40,000 nt of DNA from Actinidia chinensis. Taxonomy: Eukaryota > Streptophyta > Magnoliopsida > Ericales > Actinidiaceae. The notes beneath the pieces were generated by a model. That model searched no databases and was not told the origin of the DNA. It saw only the letters and a list, made by a program, of their open reading frames with translations. Below, piece by piece: positions 11,367 to 22,880 of the stretch. The first letter of the stretch is position 1; the number at the start of each line of letters is the position of its first letter. Position numbers and translations under genes: made by a program. Location: contig CM018913.1 in the NCBI GenBank assembly GCA_009663005.1, positions 128,935 through 168,934 of the forward strand. The letters are read 5' to 3'.

Positions 11367-13521
11367 ATGGCAGCAACACTATTCTGTTTTGTCATTCGGG
11401 CGGGTAGAATGTGGTACGCAATGATGAATCCTCACATCTGTGGGTGGGTTTACTGATTCAATAACGGGAAATCAGGTGTAAACTTTGATGCATTTACTGT
11501 AGGCTGTTTTTAATCGATTGTGAATTAAGCCTTCGGGCAAAGTGCTGCACTTTACTGTGAAATTCAACAAGACACAATTCGTTCGGTTGAGAGATCAAGG
11601 AGTCGATAATTTGATACAATTCAATAACGATTTTGCACACGTCTATGTGGAGGATGCTATTGTTGCCACGCCCATTGCAGTTAGCATAAGGTGAAAAGCA
11701 ATGTAACTATATAATTTCAGGGATTAGGTGGTGGTTTGTTAATTAAGAATGGGTGACGTAGCCATGTCATAGTGGTTAATATCCAAGCAATCAGAATCAG
11801 TCCGGGAACGGTATTTGGTGGAGATCAACTGCCTCAGCACCTCACGTAGTGATTCAACCCTACTTGCCTCTGCGATGTCGCATAACATTTTGGAACACGG
11901 ACAAGTATTGAGAATGCCTTGTATTCCGAAAGCATATTCAAATATGCAATTGCGAGAAGTTCCTTACAAGACCTTTGCAAGCCCGGCAAGTATATGCAAC
12001 TTAAGTGTTGCTGTAGATGGGTCCCATGTAATTAATACCAAGTCTTGAGGGATCATCAAACCATGTTTCAGTACAACCTTTAAGGACAGCATTCCCATTC
12101 CTGCATGGAGCCAGGTAAGTTTGTAACCAAGATTGATGGTTAAGTTTGATGGGAAAACATCCAGAAAAGATCTTGGATCGTCCCGACATATTTCCACATG
12201 AACTTTACTATGATCCGTCAAGAATTTAGCATGAAAATTACCAAAACCCAAGAATCGCTATGAAGAGGAAAGCTAAACAGGTATTGGATGGGAACTGGAG
12301 CCTTTCTTTAGTTAATACCTTGGTTATGCAATCGCTAATGGAGTTGATGCGGAACATTGCCTAATGGTCAAGTACAGAGGATAAATATTGCAAGCAACTA
12401 TTTGTTTCATTGAGTGTTCAATACTCGGATTCCATGTGAGGTGTAGACCATTGAGTTTTCATAGATTCCCGCCCCTTAAGTGGTCCAAGCACAAGAACTT
12501 TACTAGGCTGCTTGCTGCATTGGATCAAACAACGATTTTTACCCTCTCGCTTATGGAGTGCTTACTTCAGAGATAAAGAAGATGGGTTGTGGTTCTAGAG
12601 GCATTGAAAGCTTGTGGTACGTGACCAGAGATTGGTCATTGTTTCCTGACAGAAGACTCTTCTATACTGTCGGGGGTGATAGATATTTGGTGCGGAAAAT
12701 CATGCTCGTTTTTTTCGTGATGTTGCAAGATCACTCAATACGTTCATTGATACTAATCATAAGTTTAAGTTGCAAATTAAAGGCAAAGGAGACTGCACAT
12801 GGACCCTAAATGAGATGGCTCATGCTCGAAAACAACAGGTGCGTCTGAGAAAGCCCTTGCCATAATGTGGTACCTACCGTAAGGTTTAAATGAATTGGGT
12901 TATTGCCTAGTCAAGCCGGGCTTTGGTCTAACAATTTTTTTTCAATACAAGTCGTTGGGATTTTTATATAAGTAATGCTGGCAGTCTTTTAGTGCTTTGG
13001 TCAGAGAAATTGAGTTTGCTTGCAAATTCCACTATGGTGGAGCCTAATCTGTGAAGTTGTCCTCAAATTTTACTCATAACAAGCTGGAGTGAAGTAACGG
13101 GAAACTTCCCGTTTGTCCTAAATTGAGGAAAGATACGTGAAAAATGAAAAGCTCAGTCAATGGTCTGTTGTACCTTCTTTCTGAATTTGAAGCTGGAGGT
13201 AACAAGAAAGTTTGTGCAGAGAAACAAGTTGTGGATCTCAAATTAGGTACTTGCACTTGTTTGGAGTGGCAAATAACCGGTATCCCGTGCCGGAATGGGT
13301 GCCATGCAATTGCATTAACCCACATGAATGTGTATCGATGTGTGGCAGATTGGTACAAGCGGGAGATGCAGGAGCTTATATATGCTCTAGTTATGCATGA
13401 TGTTCCAACGATTGAAATGCCACGCCCTGATGAGGAAGATGTTGCCGGTCTCCAAATGGATGAAAATGCTTCTTCTTCACAAGAGAATGCTATGCTTGCT
13501 CATGATCTTTTATCGTATTAG
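11367..13521 (+). pseudogene. MuDR/MULE transposase relic, copy 1
   Basis: Mutator-like transposases cut and paste their element in the nucleus. Recognisable parts in order: N-terminal region from ATG 11367 (LFCF...) aligning with copy 2; a PB1-like block near 11530-11700 (HFTV, VDNLIQFN, YVEDAIVATPIA); a decayed middle; the catalytic-core entry GFHVRCRPLSFHR near 12430-12470, where the usual Asp of the IDGxxLK motif is lost; a later RDWSLFPDR region near 12622-12648; and a SWIM zinc finger near 13253-13315 (CTCLEWQITGIPC...CHAIAL). The SWIM has two or three extra residues between its third Cys and its Cys-His compared with the usual CxH ending. The final 126 codons (13144-13521) are intact. 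Frameshifts and stops disable the rest. It aligns along its length with the relic at 28500-30845. Confidence 0.85.
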
Positions 13522-14020
13522 TTTACAAACAATTACGGTGTACTTATGAAACGGCATACCATATATCCCTTTTCAGTGGCGCATATAGTAGTCGTTCGAC
13601 TCCAGTTGCACACAAGTTATATGTCAATGGACAAAATTGCCCTTTTAACACCCGTGGTGTATTCTTGGTGATCTTAGGGAGCGGGTGGGAAGTAGATCAG
13701 TGATGTAATTAGAAGTTATTGGATAGAAAAATGGCGTGCAAACAAAATTTTTATCAGACCTTACATGCAGAATGATGTGATGGTGGCTGCATTTTTTAAA
13801 TAATGATCCTGGTCTAGCTTCTTTGGTGTGTGACGAGACAATGGGCCACATAATTAGATATTTATAGAAGTTTTGCATAAAATTTCTGTGTGTAGTATTA
13901 CTTTTCCAAAATTTAGAGATCATAATGAAACTTCAAGATTGAAATTAAGGAGTAATATAAAGACCTTCAAGAGTCGAAGGCTTTATTCATATTTATTTTA
14001 GTAGTTTACTCATAAGAGCT
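13522..14020. other. Intergenic, no gene seen
   Basis: AT-rich DNA between the transposase relic and the 3' end of defensin gene A. The part near 13985-14023 is homologous to the 3' flank of defensin gene B (GCTCATGAGAGAGCTAC-like sequence) and is probably the 3' untranslated region of gene A. Nothing else is seen. Confidence 0.55.
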
Positions 14021-14023
14021 ACA

Positions 14024-14998
14024 TTACACTTCAAGAGGAGGTGCACTGCCCCCACCATCTCCCCCTTCTCCTCCCTCACCGCCTCCATCTCCTCCTTCTC
14101 TCCATTCTACACAACCGTCCCCAACCAGCTCCCCTTCAACTGCCACTGCCACCATCACCTTCTCGCCTCCTGATCCCCTGCTTGCCGCCCACCAGCTCCT
14201 CCTCCACTGCCGGCAGTGCATGGTTTTTGTACAAATGCACTTGCGCTCAAAACCATGGCAATTTCCCCAAGAAAACATCCTTTCACAAGTTCTGACAATT
14301 TCTTTTCTATGGCATCCAGCACAATGCCTCTATACGAATGCTTTCTTCACTGCATATGGTTGCTTCAAGCTTGCATCACCCTCCTCTTCTATACCCACAA
14401 ACCACAAAATTGGGTTACTTCTTTAAACTTACAGATTAAGGTATATACTTTTTCTTTTTAAAAAAAGGAACATGAGATAGCGGCAAAAACATACGAGTCG
14501 GGCTTCTCTCCAGTCCAAAAATAGACTTCACTGGCTGGTCCACCACTGTGTCGATGCCACATGGTATATTTTGACAATCAGATCCGTTTTTGTTTTTTTT
14601 TTTCATTTTTGGCCCATATGCTTAGAACCTTTATGAAAAAATTCAGTTGGATCTGATAATTGTAGCCAATCTAATTTTCATCAACGAAATTGACATAAAT
14701 GATATAAAAGTGATTAGATGAAATCATATGGCTACAACTATCAAACCAATAATTCATTCTTTTCATGGATGATCTACACATGTTCATGTGGGCTGACAAT
14801 TAACTAGGTTGGACGGTTGAGTCCATCTGATAGACTAGAGAGAAGTCCGACCCTATTAAAAATATTATTTCCAAAGAACAAGAGTGCTTCTGTTTTCAAG
14901 GGAGAAAAAAGGGAAGAGAGAGAGAGAGACTTACGAAAAGCTAAGAAGAAGATGAGCAACAACAAGAAGCCAAAGAAATTGTCCATTGTCAACTTCAT
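14024..14998 (-). pseudogene. Defensin-like gene A: signal-peptide exon plus damaged cysteine-domain exon with Gly/Asp-rich tail
   Basis: Plant defensins are small secreted antifungal peptides with a cysteine-stabilised alpha-beta fold. Exon 1 (14998-14935) codes for MKLTMDNFF and then a hydrophobic run of Leu, Ile and Phe, a clear signal peptide, and ends in a perfect donor GTAAGT at 14934. The acceptor is probably GGGTATAG or GATGCAAG near 14370-14395. Exon 2 contains a cysteine pair ten residues apart, then KRNC, GNCHGFERKCICTK and the C-terminal tail, ending GGGSAPPLEV with TAA at 14024. The tail is mostly Gly with Asp and Glu. Breaks: a TAG between the second and third cysteine positions, a frame change between the third and fourth, and an A-run gain before the eighth. 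It is homologous to gene B 2.7 kb away on the same strand. Damage may be real or sequencing indels. I describe the breaks only. Confidence 0.75.
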
Positions 14999-15042
14999 AT
15001 TTAAATTGCTTGAGAAGATGATTTCTAAAACATGAAGACCAG

Positions 15043-15050
15043 CTTTTATA
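15043..15050 (-). promoter_or_regulatory. TATA box of defensin gene A
   Basis: TATAAAAG read on the minus strand, 45 bases before the exon 1 ATG at 14998, a good plant TATA position for a very short leader. The equivalent place in gene B reads ACTATGCTAAAG, so gene B appears to have lost the consensus. Confidence 0.65.
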
Positions 15051-15116
15051 GTAGAAGAATGGAACTTGAGAAGTGAGAGGAAGACAAAGTCAGCTATATC
15101 ATTTTTACAAGTAGCT

Positions 15117-15124
15117 TGCATGCA
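15117..15124 (-). promoter_or_regulatory. Palindromic RY-like element TGCATGCA upstream of defensin A
   Basis: TGCATGCA contains CATGCA, the RY motif bound by B3-domain factors in seed-expressed genes. It lies about 70 bases upstream of the TATA box in a block (ACAAGTAGCTT...GCATGCAAAA) that is conserved in gene B. Conservation between the paralogues supports a promoter role; the seed link is known of the motif, not shown here. Confidence 0.45.
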
Positions 15125-16689
15125 AAAACATTGGCATCATGCATTCAATGTCGAGATCATCTCTTCAAAACCTGGTTACTATTCCCATCTCTAGGCTTTT
15201 GATATCCCTTAGGCCGTGTTTGGACCTTGGATTTTTGGAAGGAATAAGTATTAAATGCATTCCTTCTTCTTGCAATTTGGATCTCTTGGTTTTGTCGTGG
15301 CCAACTGACATTTACTGTGTTAATAAAGTAGAAAATGCCATTAAATCATGATATGCTTGTTACCAACTAATTTTTCCTTCATCATAAAAGTAAGTTTGGG
15401 GGTTTTAAAAGTCAAACTTAATTGTGAACAAAGATTCATAGTTCGTGAATTGAGGTTAGGGTTTATATTCTATAGGTACCTGTTAAAAGAATTACGATTT
15501 AATATTAGGGGGTTAAGAAGTTAAACATCTTGGATTTAAAAATGGGTATAGAGGTTTAAAATATTGTAGTTAATAATCGAACTTATAGGAAATTGTGAGA
15601 CTTTTGATATATTGCGATGCCATTTTAGGTTTAAGAAAAAGAAAAGTGCAAAACAGTAATTACAACAAGATAAATTCATTTAAAAGTTGACAAACATGTA
15701 TCTAGAATTGGTTTGTGTATTTGATTTAACATTCCTAAAATTGAGTACTCGCTAGAATTGGAAGAAGCCTAGGATTATTCAGCACCTAGGATTATTGAGT
15801 CGTGATCAAGGAGTAGCTTAGAAAGAAGTAAGCAAGTTTATTTTGAGACAAAAAGTTTTCATTTACTTTCAAAAGAAAGTGGCAATAACCATCAGACTAA
15901 GACGATTCAAACAGAACACACGGATGAGAGAGAGAGAGAGAGGAGATAGTGATTGATAAATCCCTTTAGTTGAGATTCCCTCACCACTTGTGTCAGTATT
16001 CCCGTCTGTTCTTTCTTGATTTTAGGTAAGAAATATTTGCTGCAGAGGTTGCAAAGAGATGACATTTTTCTTTCTCATCAAATCTTAAGTGGTGCCATCA
16101 CTGCCATTTAAATATAACATAACTGGAACTTCTTTAGTATTTCTAAAATATTTTTTGCATTTGCTAAACTAGGAAATGAACCATCGAAAAACCCATCCAA
16201 TCTGACTTATCAATTCCCTTAGCAAATGAGATGAAATAGTTGCGAGAGAGAGAGAGAGAGATGAATGTAAAGTATTCAAGACATGTTTCGCTCTACTAGA
16301 TGTTTTTTCATGGTTTTTAATTAGCAAAATTGTTTCCATACTCGATTGCCAAGTCAAAAAAAATCAAGCTTATTACTATAATCCACAATTTTGGTACCCT
16401 ATCCGCAACCCTCTTTCTCACATGGTAAGCCAACATTACAAGAAAAGAAGGTCGTGATATGTCTCAGATTCAACAATTACAATAATTGAATATCTTCGTA
16501 ATCACATTATTTCCCATAAACTGCTACTTGGTCAACAATTTTCCAGACTCTTTCATTCAAAAAGAATACTAGAAGCAAACAAAATTTAAGCCTGAAGCCT
16601 GACATGAATCTTTATTGATGTTTCATCGCTTTGTTCATTTTGAGTATATCATTTCTTCATTTCTGAAGTTTGCTCATGAGAGAGCTACT
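15125..16689. other. Spacer between the two defensin genes
   Basis: No coding sequence recognised. It holds two GA microsatellites (about 15926-15943 and 16241-16261). The part near 15340-15375 (CCATTAAATC...TTACCAAC) matches sequence near 17551-17578 upstream of gene B, marking the extent of the duplicated block. The end near 16650-16689 is the likely 3' untranslated region of gene B. Confidence 0.5.
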
Positions 16690-17300
16690 TCACACCCTAA
16701 CAGTACTATGAGGCGCACCACCACCGTCTCCTCCATCTCCCTCTCCACCGCTGTCGCCACTTCTGTTTCCTCCTGAACAGTTTGTAAGACATATGCACCG
16801 CAACAATGCCCCACGGCATTGTCCATCGGCAAAAACTTCACTCTCGCAAGTTATTTGGCAATTCCTTTTGATGATGCATGGACCTCTAAATTTTTGCTTG
16901 GAGTGCTGCACATCGCTATCTCTTTTGTTATTACAAATACCAAAGAAATGGATTAGTAAGTCAAGTATATTGAACATATTATCATGTAGGAAAATTTTCT
17001 TTACAATTTTGTATGATTAAAAAAAACAAAAGCAGCAGCATGGTCAATAGTAGGAGGTGAAATTTTGATAAAAGGTGATGAAATGTACCCACGCAAGAGA
17101 ACATGTGAAAAACAGGCGTGATTGAGGCAATAACACCATCCTTTTGATATGGTTATCACGCAACCAAACATATATACGCACATGCGCACACTCAATACAG
17201 GAGTTTACACACACACACAACACACACATTTATCAAAGGCCAACAGAAGAGTGAGAAATAACATTGACATAAAGAACTTGTTGCCCATCATCAACTTCAT
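16690..17300 (-). pseudogene. Defensin-like gene B with acidic Gly-rich C-terminal tail; donor site altered
   Basis: Exon 1 starts at ATG 17300 (MKLMMGNKFFMSMLF...), a typical signal peptide ending at LLLAF near 17235. Exon 2 (about 16965-16690) reads through KFRGPC, IIKRNC, QITC, a GQC turn, CIC and LTNC. From the second to the eighth cysteine the gaps are 5, 3, 9, 6, 1 and 3 residues, matching the plant defensin CxxxC, GxC and CxC pattern. The first cysteine lies one base out of frame, at a TGC ahead of a five-A run. After the last cysteine come about 28 residues rich in Gly with Asp, Ser and Glu (SGGNRSGDSGGEGDGGDGG...), ending VRV with TGA at 16690. This tail is unlike the hydrophobic-acidic vacuolar propeptide of floral defensins. 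At the exon 1 border gene A has GT; here the aligned bases are AT (17233-17232), so normal splicing is doubtful. Confidence 0.75.
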
Positions 17301-17381
17301 GTTTTTCTTTCTTCTAGTCTTTAGCATAGTGGTAGAATGCAAAGGGATAAGGTTGGTTAAAGCATTGTTTACAAGTAGCTT

Positions 17382-17389
17382 TGCATGCA
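17382..17389 (-). promoter_or_regulatory. RY-like element TGCATGCA upstream of defensin B
   Basis: Same palindrome and same flanking block (ACAAGTAGCTTTGCATGC) as upstream of gene A, about 82 bases before the exon 1 ATG. Conservation after divergence of the coding exons argues for a shared promoter element. Confidence 0.45.
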
Positions 17390-17515
17390 AAAATCTAATC
17401 TAAAGTTCATTGTTATTAAGTTACACAATTTGAGCCACAAAGGCATTTCTACGAATTTATAATCGGCAATGATTAATTAATGCCCTATGCAATCTTTAAC
17501 TTTTGTCGATCCATT

Positions 17516-17645
17516 GAATGAGTTTTGAGATGAAATGGAAGTAGAACACCCCATTAAATGCTAAGTCTCGTTACCAACATGAATGAGTTTTGAGATGCAA
17601 TGGAAGTAGAACACCCTATTAAATGCTAAGTCTCGTTACCTACAT
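17516..17645. repeat. Tandem duplication, 2 x 65 bp
   Basis: Unit GAATGAGTTTTGAGATG...CTCGTTACC...ACAT occurs at 17516-17580 and again at 17581-17645 with only about three differences, so it is recent. It lies in the upstream block shared with gene A, where only one diverged copy is visible. Confidence 0.85.
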
Positions 17646-20190
17646 AATTTAATTGCTTATGCCTCTTCATCACATAATAATTTGCTTTCCATTATGAAAT
17701 GAAAAACATATATTAGAAAAAATCTTAGATGGTCCCAAATATATGATTTACACTTTCTAGATTGCTCTTTTCCTAGTTAGGATTTAGCACTCGAGTAATC
17801 TTAGGACGAACTCATTAGGATGCCTGGTTTAGTACAAAGATTTTATTTTATGTTTTCTCAAGTAATTGTCAATCTCGGATTCTTCAGAAGTAGACCTTTT
17901 TTTCCTTTTTTCATTCTAGTCTAACATTTAAAGAATGTTCGATACACCTTTTTGCCATTTCCATATTTTGAGCCCTAGGCCATCATGAATGTTGGTGTCT
18001 TAAAACAACTGAAACGACCTATTTCTTTAATTGTATACTTTACTTTATGTATAGGTCTTAGATTTATTAAGCGTAAGGGAAAGACAAGGAGAAAGGAAGA
18101 GATTAGGAAAAACAACAAAATTCAATATCCTTTCCCTTGTTTTAGTTGTGTTAGTAAAATAAGAACAGAATAAGCAGGTATTTCCACACAAAAAATCCAT
18201 TTTCTTTGCACTTCCCAATATAATACATTATTAGAGAGGGATATACTGCAATTTAACTTGATTTAAGGGAGTATTACCACAACTTGAAACAAAATGATCG
18301 AACTAGAACAAATGACAAAAAAGAAAAGAAAAGTATTCCTGACTCATCTGGTTAATTCTTCACTTAATTTTAGTCCAAAAAAAAGTGTAGAGCAATTATA
18401 AACAAAATTATAAAGAAAGGAAAGGCTACTCACCGGTAGAATGTTCCTGGCCATTGTAAGCTTCCTTGCTTTGATTCAAAACTAAAACTCCAAAATCATA
18501 TGGGGAGAAAGAACTTATAGGAGAAGACAGTTCTAATTTACGGTTATTGAAATCTCACATTAGATTGCAATATTATGTCAGAAAAACAATAGTATCGCGA
18601 GAACACAGATATTGCATTCATTAAAGAATCAACAATTGTAAGTTGGAACATATCATTTGCTTCTTGTAGTCAACAAATTCCAGCACCACCTCAGATCCAA
18701 CAATCCATGTCCTGACAGTAGTTTGCAACAAGTATACACAGGATTATATTTCACATATTTAGAGTCAATAAAATGTATCGAAAAGCATTCTCCATTTCAG
18801 ATAAAGACCTTGTCACAAGTCCACCTAGAGTTATGTCAGTGTCCCTTAAATATTACTGATACACATACTGTGAAGGATCATAAAAAATTGAAGCTAATCC
18901 TTGAATGACTCAGCTGATGAAATACAACGGTCACTCAATTCGATGCCCATTACTACAAACCATCAGTTGACTCATTATTTCTAATTCATGGCGAGTGAAT
19001 GCAAAATAACCTAGAAAGCACAATATCTGGAAAACATGGATTTGATTATGCAGATCATCGAGTCAAAAACAAGATACCGTGGATGTTATTTGTCTGCAAA
19101 ATATAATTCTTTGAGGAAATTGATGAAAAAACTAAGTTACTTCCTAAAACTAGCTGATGAACTGATCAGAATATGGTCAATTGCCTCAAAAGAGTAACTT
19201 AACAAATTAGAATAATATCAAGAATCTGAATTAGTTGACACGGTAATCTTCCAAATAAAACTGGATTCCGTGGGCTCGATCCTTGACATGAATATTCGTC
19301 TCACCAAGTCTAACTCTTAAGACTATACCGAATTTCCATCATTGTGACCTCCTTCCATACTCGTAGCAAAATGGACGCAAAGAAGGTTGCAGAATTAGCA
19401 AGAACAATGGAAATTAATATGGAGACCCTAACATGAAGATATTAGAGGAGGGCTGACATCAAGAATGGTGAAAACCAATGTGTTGAATTGTAGTTATGTA
19501 TACTCCTTAATCTAGGTTGAATCCTTTAGAGAAATCAATTCAAACAAATCATTAGCTTTGTATTAAACAGGTTAAGTTGATGCCAGCAACGTTGTCAATT
19601 GGAACACGTTAACAATTTCATAACAGCACATGAAATAAAACATAAACACCGCATAAAGAGTAACCGACATATGAAATTATCAATCCCTGATGTGGACGCT
19701 GGTAAACCTAGTAGAAAGAGCAATTGACGTACTTCACATACAAAGACACAGTATGTTTTTGCCTAAATAAGAAGTTGTCAAAAGGCACAGTTGCTTCCCT
19801 TGCCAGACCAACACATCAGTGCCCAAAATTGCAGCATCTGCTAGGTTGGATTTGGAACTGCTCATTGTGAGAATTACAAGATTAAGATTGGGATGATCGA
19901 CAAGGACACGGACTCCAGACTAAGAATTTGGAACTAGCACTAGCACTCCAGCTGCGGTGATAATTATTAGTCACAAGTTATCACTACCTCATCAAACCAT
20001 CTCAAACAAATACTACGGCGTATTGAAGTTGGTCGGATATCTACACAAATGAAACGGCAGATAATTATCCATAGATAAGCCCTTTACCAGCAACTCATAT
20101 TTTCTTTAACAACAAAATAGAGCACAGTAAAATAATATTTACAAATTGGCATAAGAAACACATATAATATTTGAAAAACTCAGAATTCAA
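17646..20190. other. Intergenic, no gene seen
   Basis: AT-rich DNA with short frames only and no recognised family. A GGATTCCGTGGGCTCGATCC-like stretch near 19262 looks like the kind of sequence common in plant LTR retrotransposon debris, but no element can be bounded. Confidence 0.5.
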
Positions 20191-20460
20191 GAATCAAAGT
20201 TGCCCGAATGGGAATTGAACCTACCACCAATTATGGTATAGCTTGGTCCATCGGGAGCCATAACACCAATTCACGAACTTGGAATTGGGCAGGGACAGCT
20301 TGAGGTGTGGCACAAAGTATTGCTATATTGGGCTACCCAGCCTCAGTGGTAGCTTGGCTCGGCACCACTGACTGATCCGGAATCCTCCGCCAAGTCACAA
20401 CTCCCCACGCCTAATCAATCTCCGATGGTCACTGTCCACAGGAAAATTTACGGGAAGGGT
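20190..20460 (-). other. Island of mixed composition with a tRNA B-box-like motif
   Basis: This 270 bp stretch is clearly richer in G and C than its surroundings. On the minus strand GGTTCAATTCC (20221-20211) resembles an RNA polymerase III B box. No cloverleaf can be folded with a matching acceptor stem, so it is not called a tRNA. A SINE or transposon fragment is possible. Confidence 0.25.
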
Positions 20461-22110
20461 TTTCTAAAGCATATGCAAGACATTGAGAGAGAGAGGACCT
20501 AAAAAATGGATCTTAGAGATGCGGTGAACCTCTGGTTGATAGATCCACGAAAAGCAGAAAGCAACGAAAAACATAAACCTTACCAAAGAACATAAATGCA
20601 AAGTTAGATGCAGATAGAAGAAAGAAACCGTGCGCATAACCCTGAAATTTAAATCTAAAACAAAAGTAACAAACCCATAAACTGGAAAATCATTAATCAA
20701 TGAACAGTACAAACTGTAGCCAAGAGTGATGGAGAGACATGGATGGTCAAATACCCAAAGTCCAAAGAATTGAATAGTATCAAGCCATAAAAAAGGAAGA
20801 GTATCAAACAATGATAACTAAAAGAAGAAAAAGAAAATTGAAAGAACCAACAAACAAATGGACTATGAAATTAAATAAAGAAATAAAAGTATAAATTAAA
20901 ACAAGCAATAAAAAAATGTTCAAAATTAAATAAAAAGTTAGAATGAACCAAAATAAAAGGGCCTCCTAAAATTCAAAATTAAAATAACTAGCCGAAAAGA
21001 AAGGAAATCAAAAAATCTAGCAGAAACAAAGAAAAATAGAAAGAATTACCCGACAAAGCCCTAAAACACAAAATCAAAAATAAAAGAAAGTCGAAAAACC
21101 ATAAAAGCCCTAAAACTCAAATTTTAAAATAAAAAGAAATTGTAAAAAACTAGCACAAAAGAAATCGAAAAAAACAACAAAAACAAAATAAAAATAGAAC
21201 CAAATGAAAAAAAAAAGTAAACTCAAATTTTAATGAAAAGAAACCAAAGAATCAACAAAAAAAAAAAACCCTTAAAACTCAAAATTTGAAATGAAAGAAA
21301 ATCGATAGAACCAATAGAAACAAAAGAAAATAGAAAAAAACATAAAATCCCTAGAACTCAAAATTTAGAAGAACCAATAGAAACAACCTTAAAATTGATA
21401 ATTTAAAACGAAAAGATATCAAACGAACTAGCGGAAACAAAAGAAAATCCAAGAAATTATAAAAACTCTAAAATTCAAATTTTGAAACGGAAAAAAAAAA
21501 GAACAAAAAAAAAACCTAAAATTTAAAATTTAAAATGAAAGGGAATTGAAAAAACTAGTAGAAATGAAAAAAAATCGAAAAACAAGTAGAAACAAAAAAA
21601 AATAGAACCAACTATAAAACTAAAAATTAAAAATTAAAAAAAATCGAAAGAACCAGCAGAAACAAAGAATTGACATAAACCAAATAAAATACCAAAAACT
21701 CAAAATTCATAAGGAACCCTAAATTCAAAATTTGAAACGAAAGGAAAACAAAAAAAATCAAAACAATCTTAAACTCAAAATTTGAAACAAAAAAATCGAA
21801 AAGAACCAAAACAAAATAGCCTACAATTCAAATTTTAAAAGGAATGAAAATTAAAATAACTAACGGAAACGAAAGAAAATCGAAAAAAATAAATAAAAAA
21901 AGACCTAAAATTCAAAATTTTAAAACGAAGAAAAATCAAAAGAACCAACAAAAACAAAAGACAAATCGTAAAAACCATAAAAGTCACACAACCTAAAATT
22001 TAAAACGAAATAAAATCAGAAGAATCAAAAGGAAAGAGCCTAAAACTCGATATTTAAAATGAAAGGAAATTGAAAAAACTAGCAAAAATCAAAAAACAAA
22101 TAAAAACAAA

Positions 22111-22880
22111 AGAAAATTGAAATAACCAATAGAAATAACTTTAAAACTAAAAATTTTAATGAAAGTAAATCGAAAAAACCCTAAAACTCAAAATTTGAAA
22201 CATAAGGAAATTAAAAAAATCAACATAAAAAGCCCTAAAACCAAAATTTAAAACAAATAAAATCGAAAGAAGCAAAAAAAATAGTCTAAAATTCAAAATT
22301 AAAATAATTACGAAAAACTAAAGGAATCCAACAAAAACAAAAGAACCAAAAACAAAAGGGCAACAACTCAAATTTTAAATTGAAAAATATTAGGATAAGT
22401 GAAATGAAATCAACAAAAACAATAAAAGAAAACTAAAAAAAAGCCTTAAACTAAAGAAACAATAAGAAATCGAAAAAACCAGCACAAACAAAAGAAAATT
22501 GAAATAACCAATAGAAATAACCTTTTAAAACTAAAAATTTTAATGAAAGTAAATCGAAAAACCCTAAAACTCAAAATTTTGAAACATAAGGAAATGTAAA
22601 AAAATCAACATAAAAAGCCCTAAATCCAAATTTAAAACAAATAAAATCGAAGAACAAAAAATAGTCTAAAATTCAAAATTAAATAATACGAAAAACTAAG
22701 GAATCCAACAAAAACAAAAGAACCAAAAACAAAAGGGCAACAACTCAAATTTTCAAATTGAAAAAATTTAGAATAAGTGAAATGAAATCAAAAAAAACAA
22801 ATAAAAGAAAACAAAAAAACAAAGCCTTAAACTAAAGAAACAATAAGAAATCGAAAAAACCAGCACAAACAAAAGAAAAT
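22111..22880 (+). repeat. Two tandem copies of a 383 bp unit inside the A-rich tract
   Basis: The segment starting GAAAATTGAAATAACCAATA at about 22111 recurs at about 22494 with the same order of words (TTTTAATGAAAGTAAATCG, AAACATAAGGAAAT, AATAGTCTAAAATTC, AAAAGGGCAACAACTC). The copies differ mainly by single-base gains and losses in A runs. Confidence 0.8.

Noticed and set aside
9990..13521. One continuous gene from the exon at 10136 into the transposase relic
   Set aside because: No splice junction joins them in a shared frame, and the second MuDR relic lacks any counterpart of that exon.
14041..14295. Plus-strand Pro/Leu/Ser-rich frame
   Set aside because: Antisense of the glycine-rich defensin tail; the Pro content is simply the complement of Gly codons.
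20198..20270. Possible tRNA gene on the minus strand (GGTTCAATTCC)
   Set aside because: A B-box-like motif is present but no acceptor stem, D arm or anticodon arm pairs convincingly.
20464..20811. 115-codon minus-strand frame rich in Phe and Leu
   Set aside because: It lies at the edge of the A-rich tract, has no start context, splice sites or family resemblance, and its composition follows from the T-rich strand.
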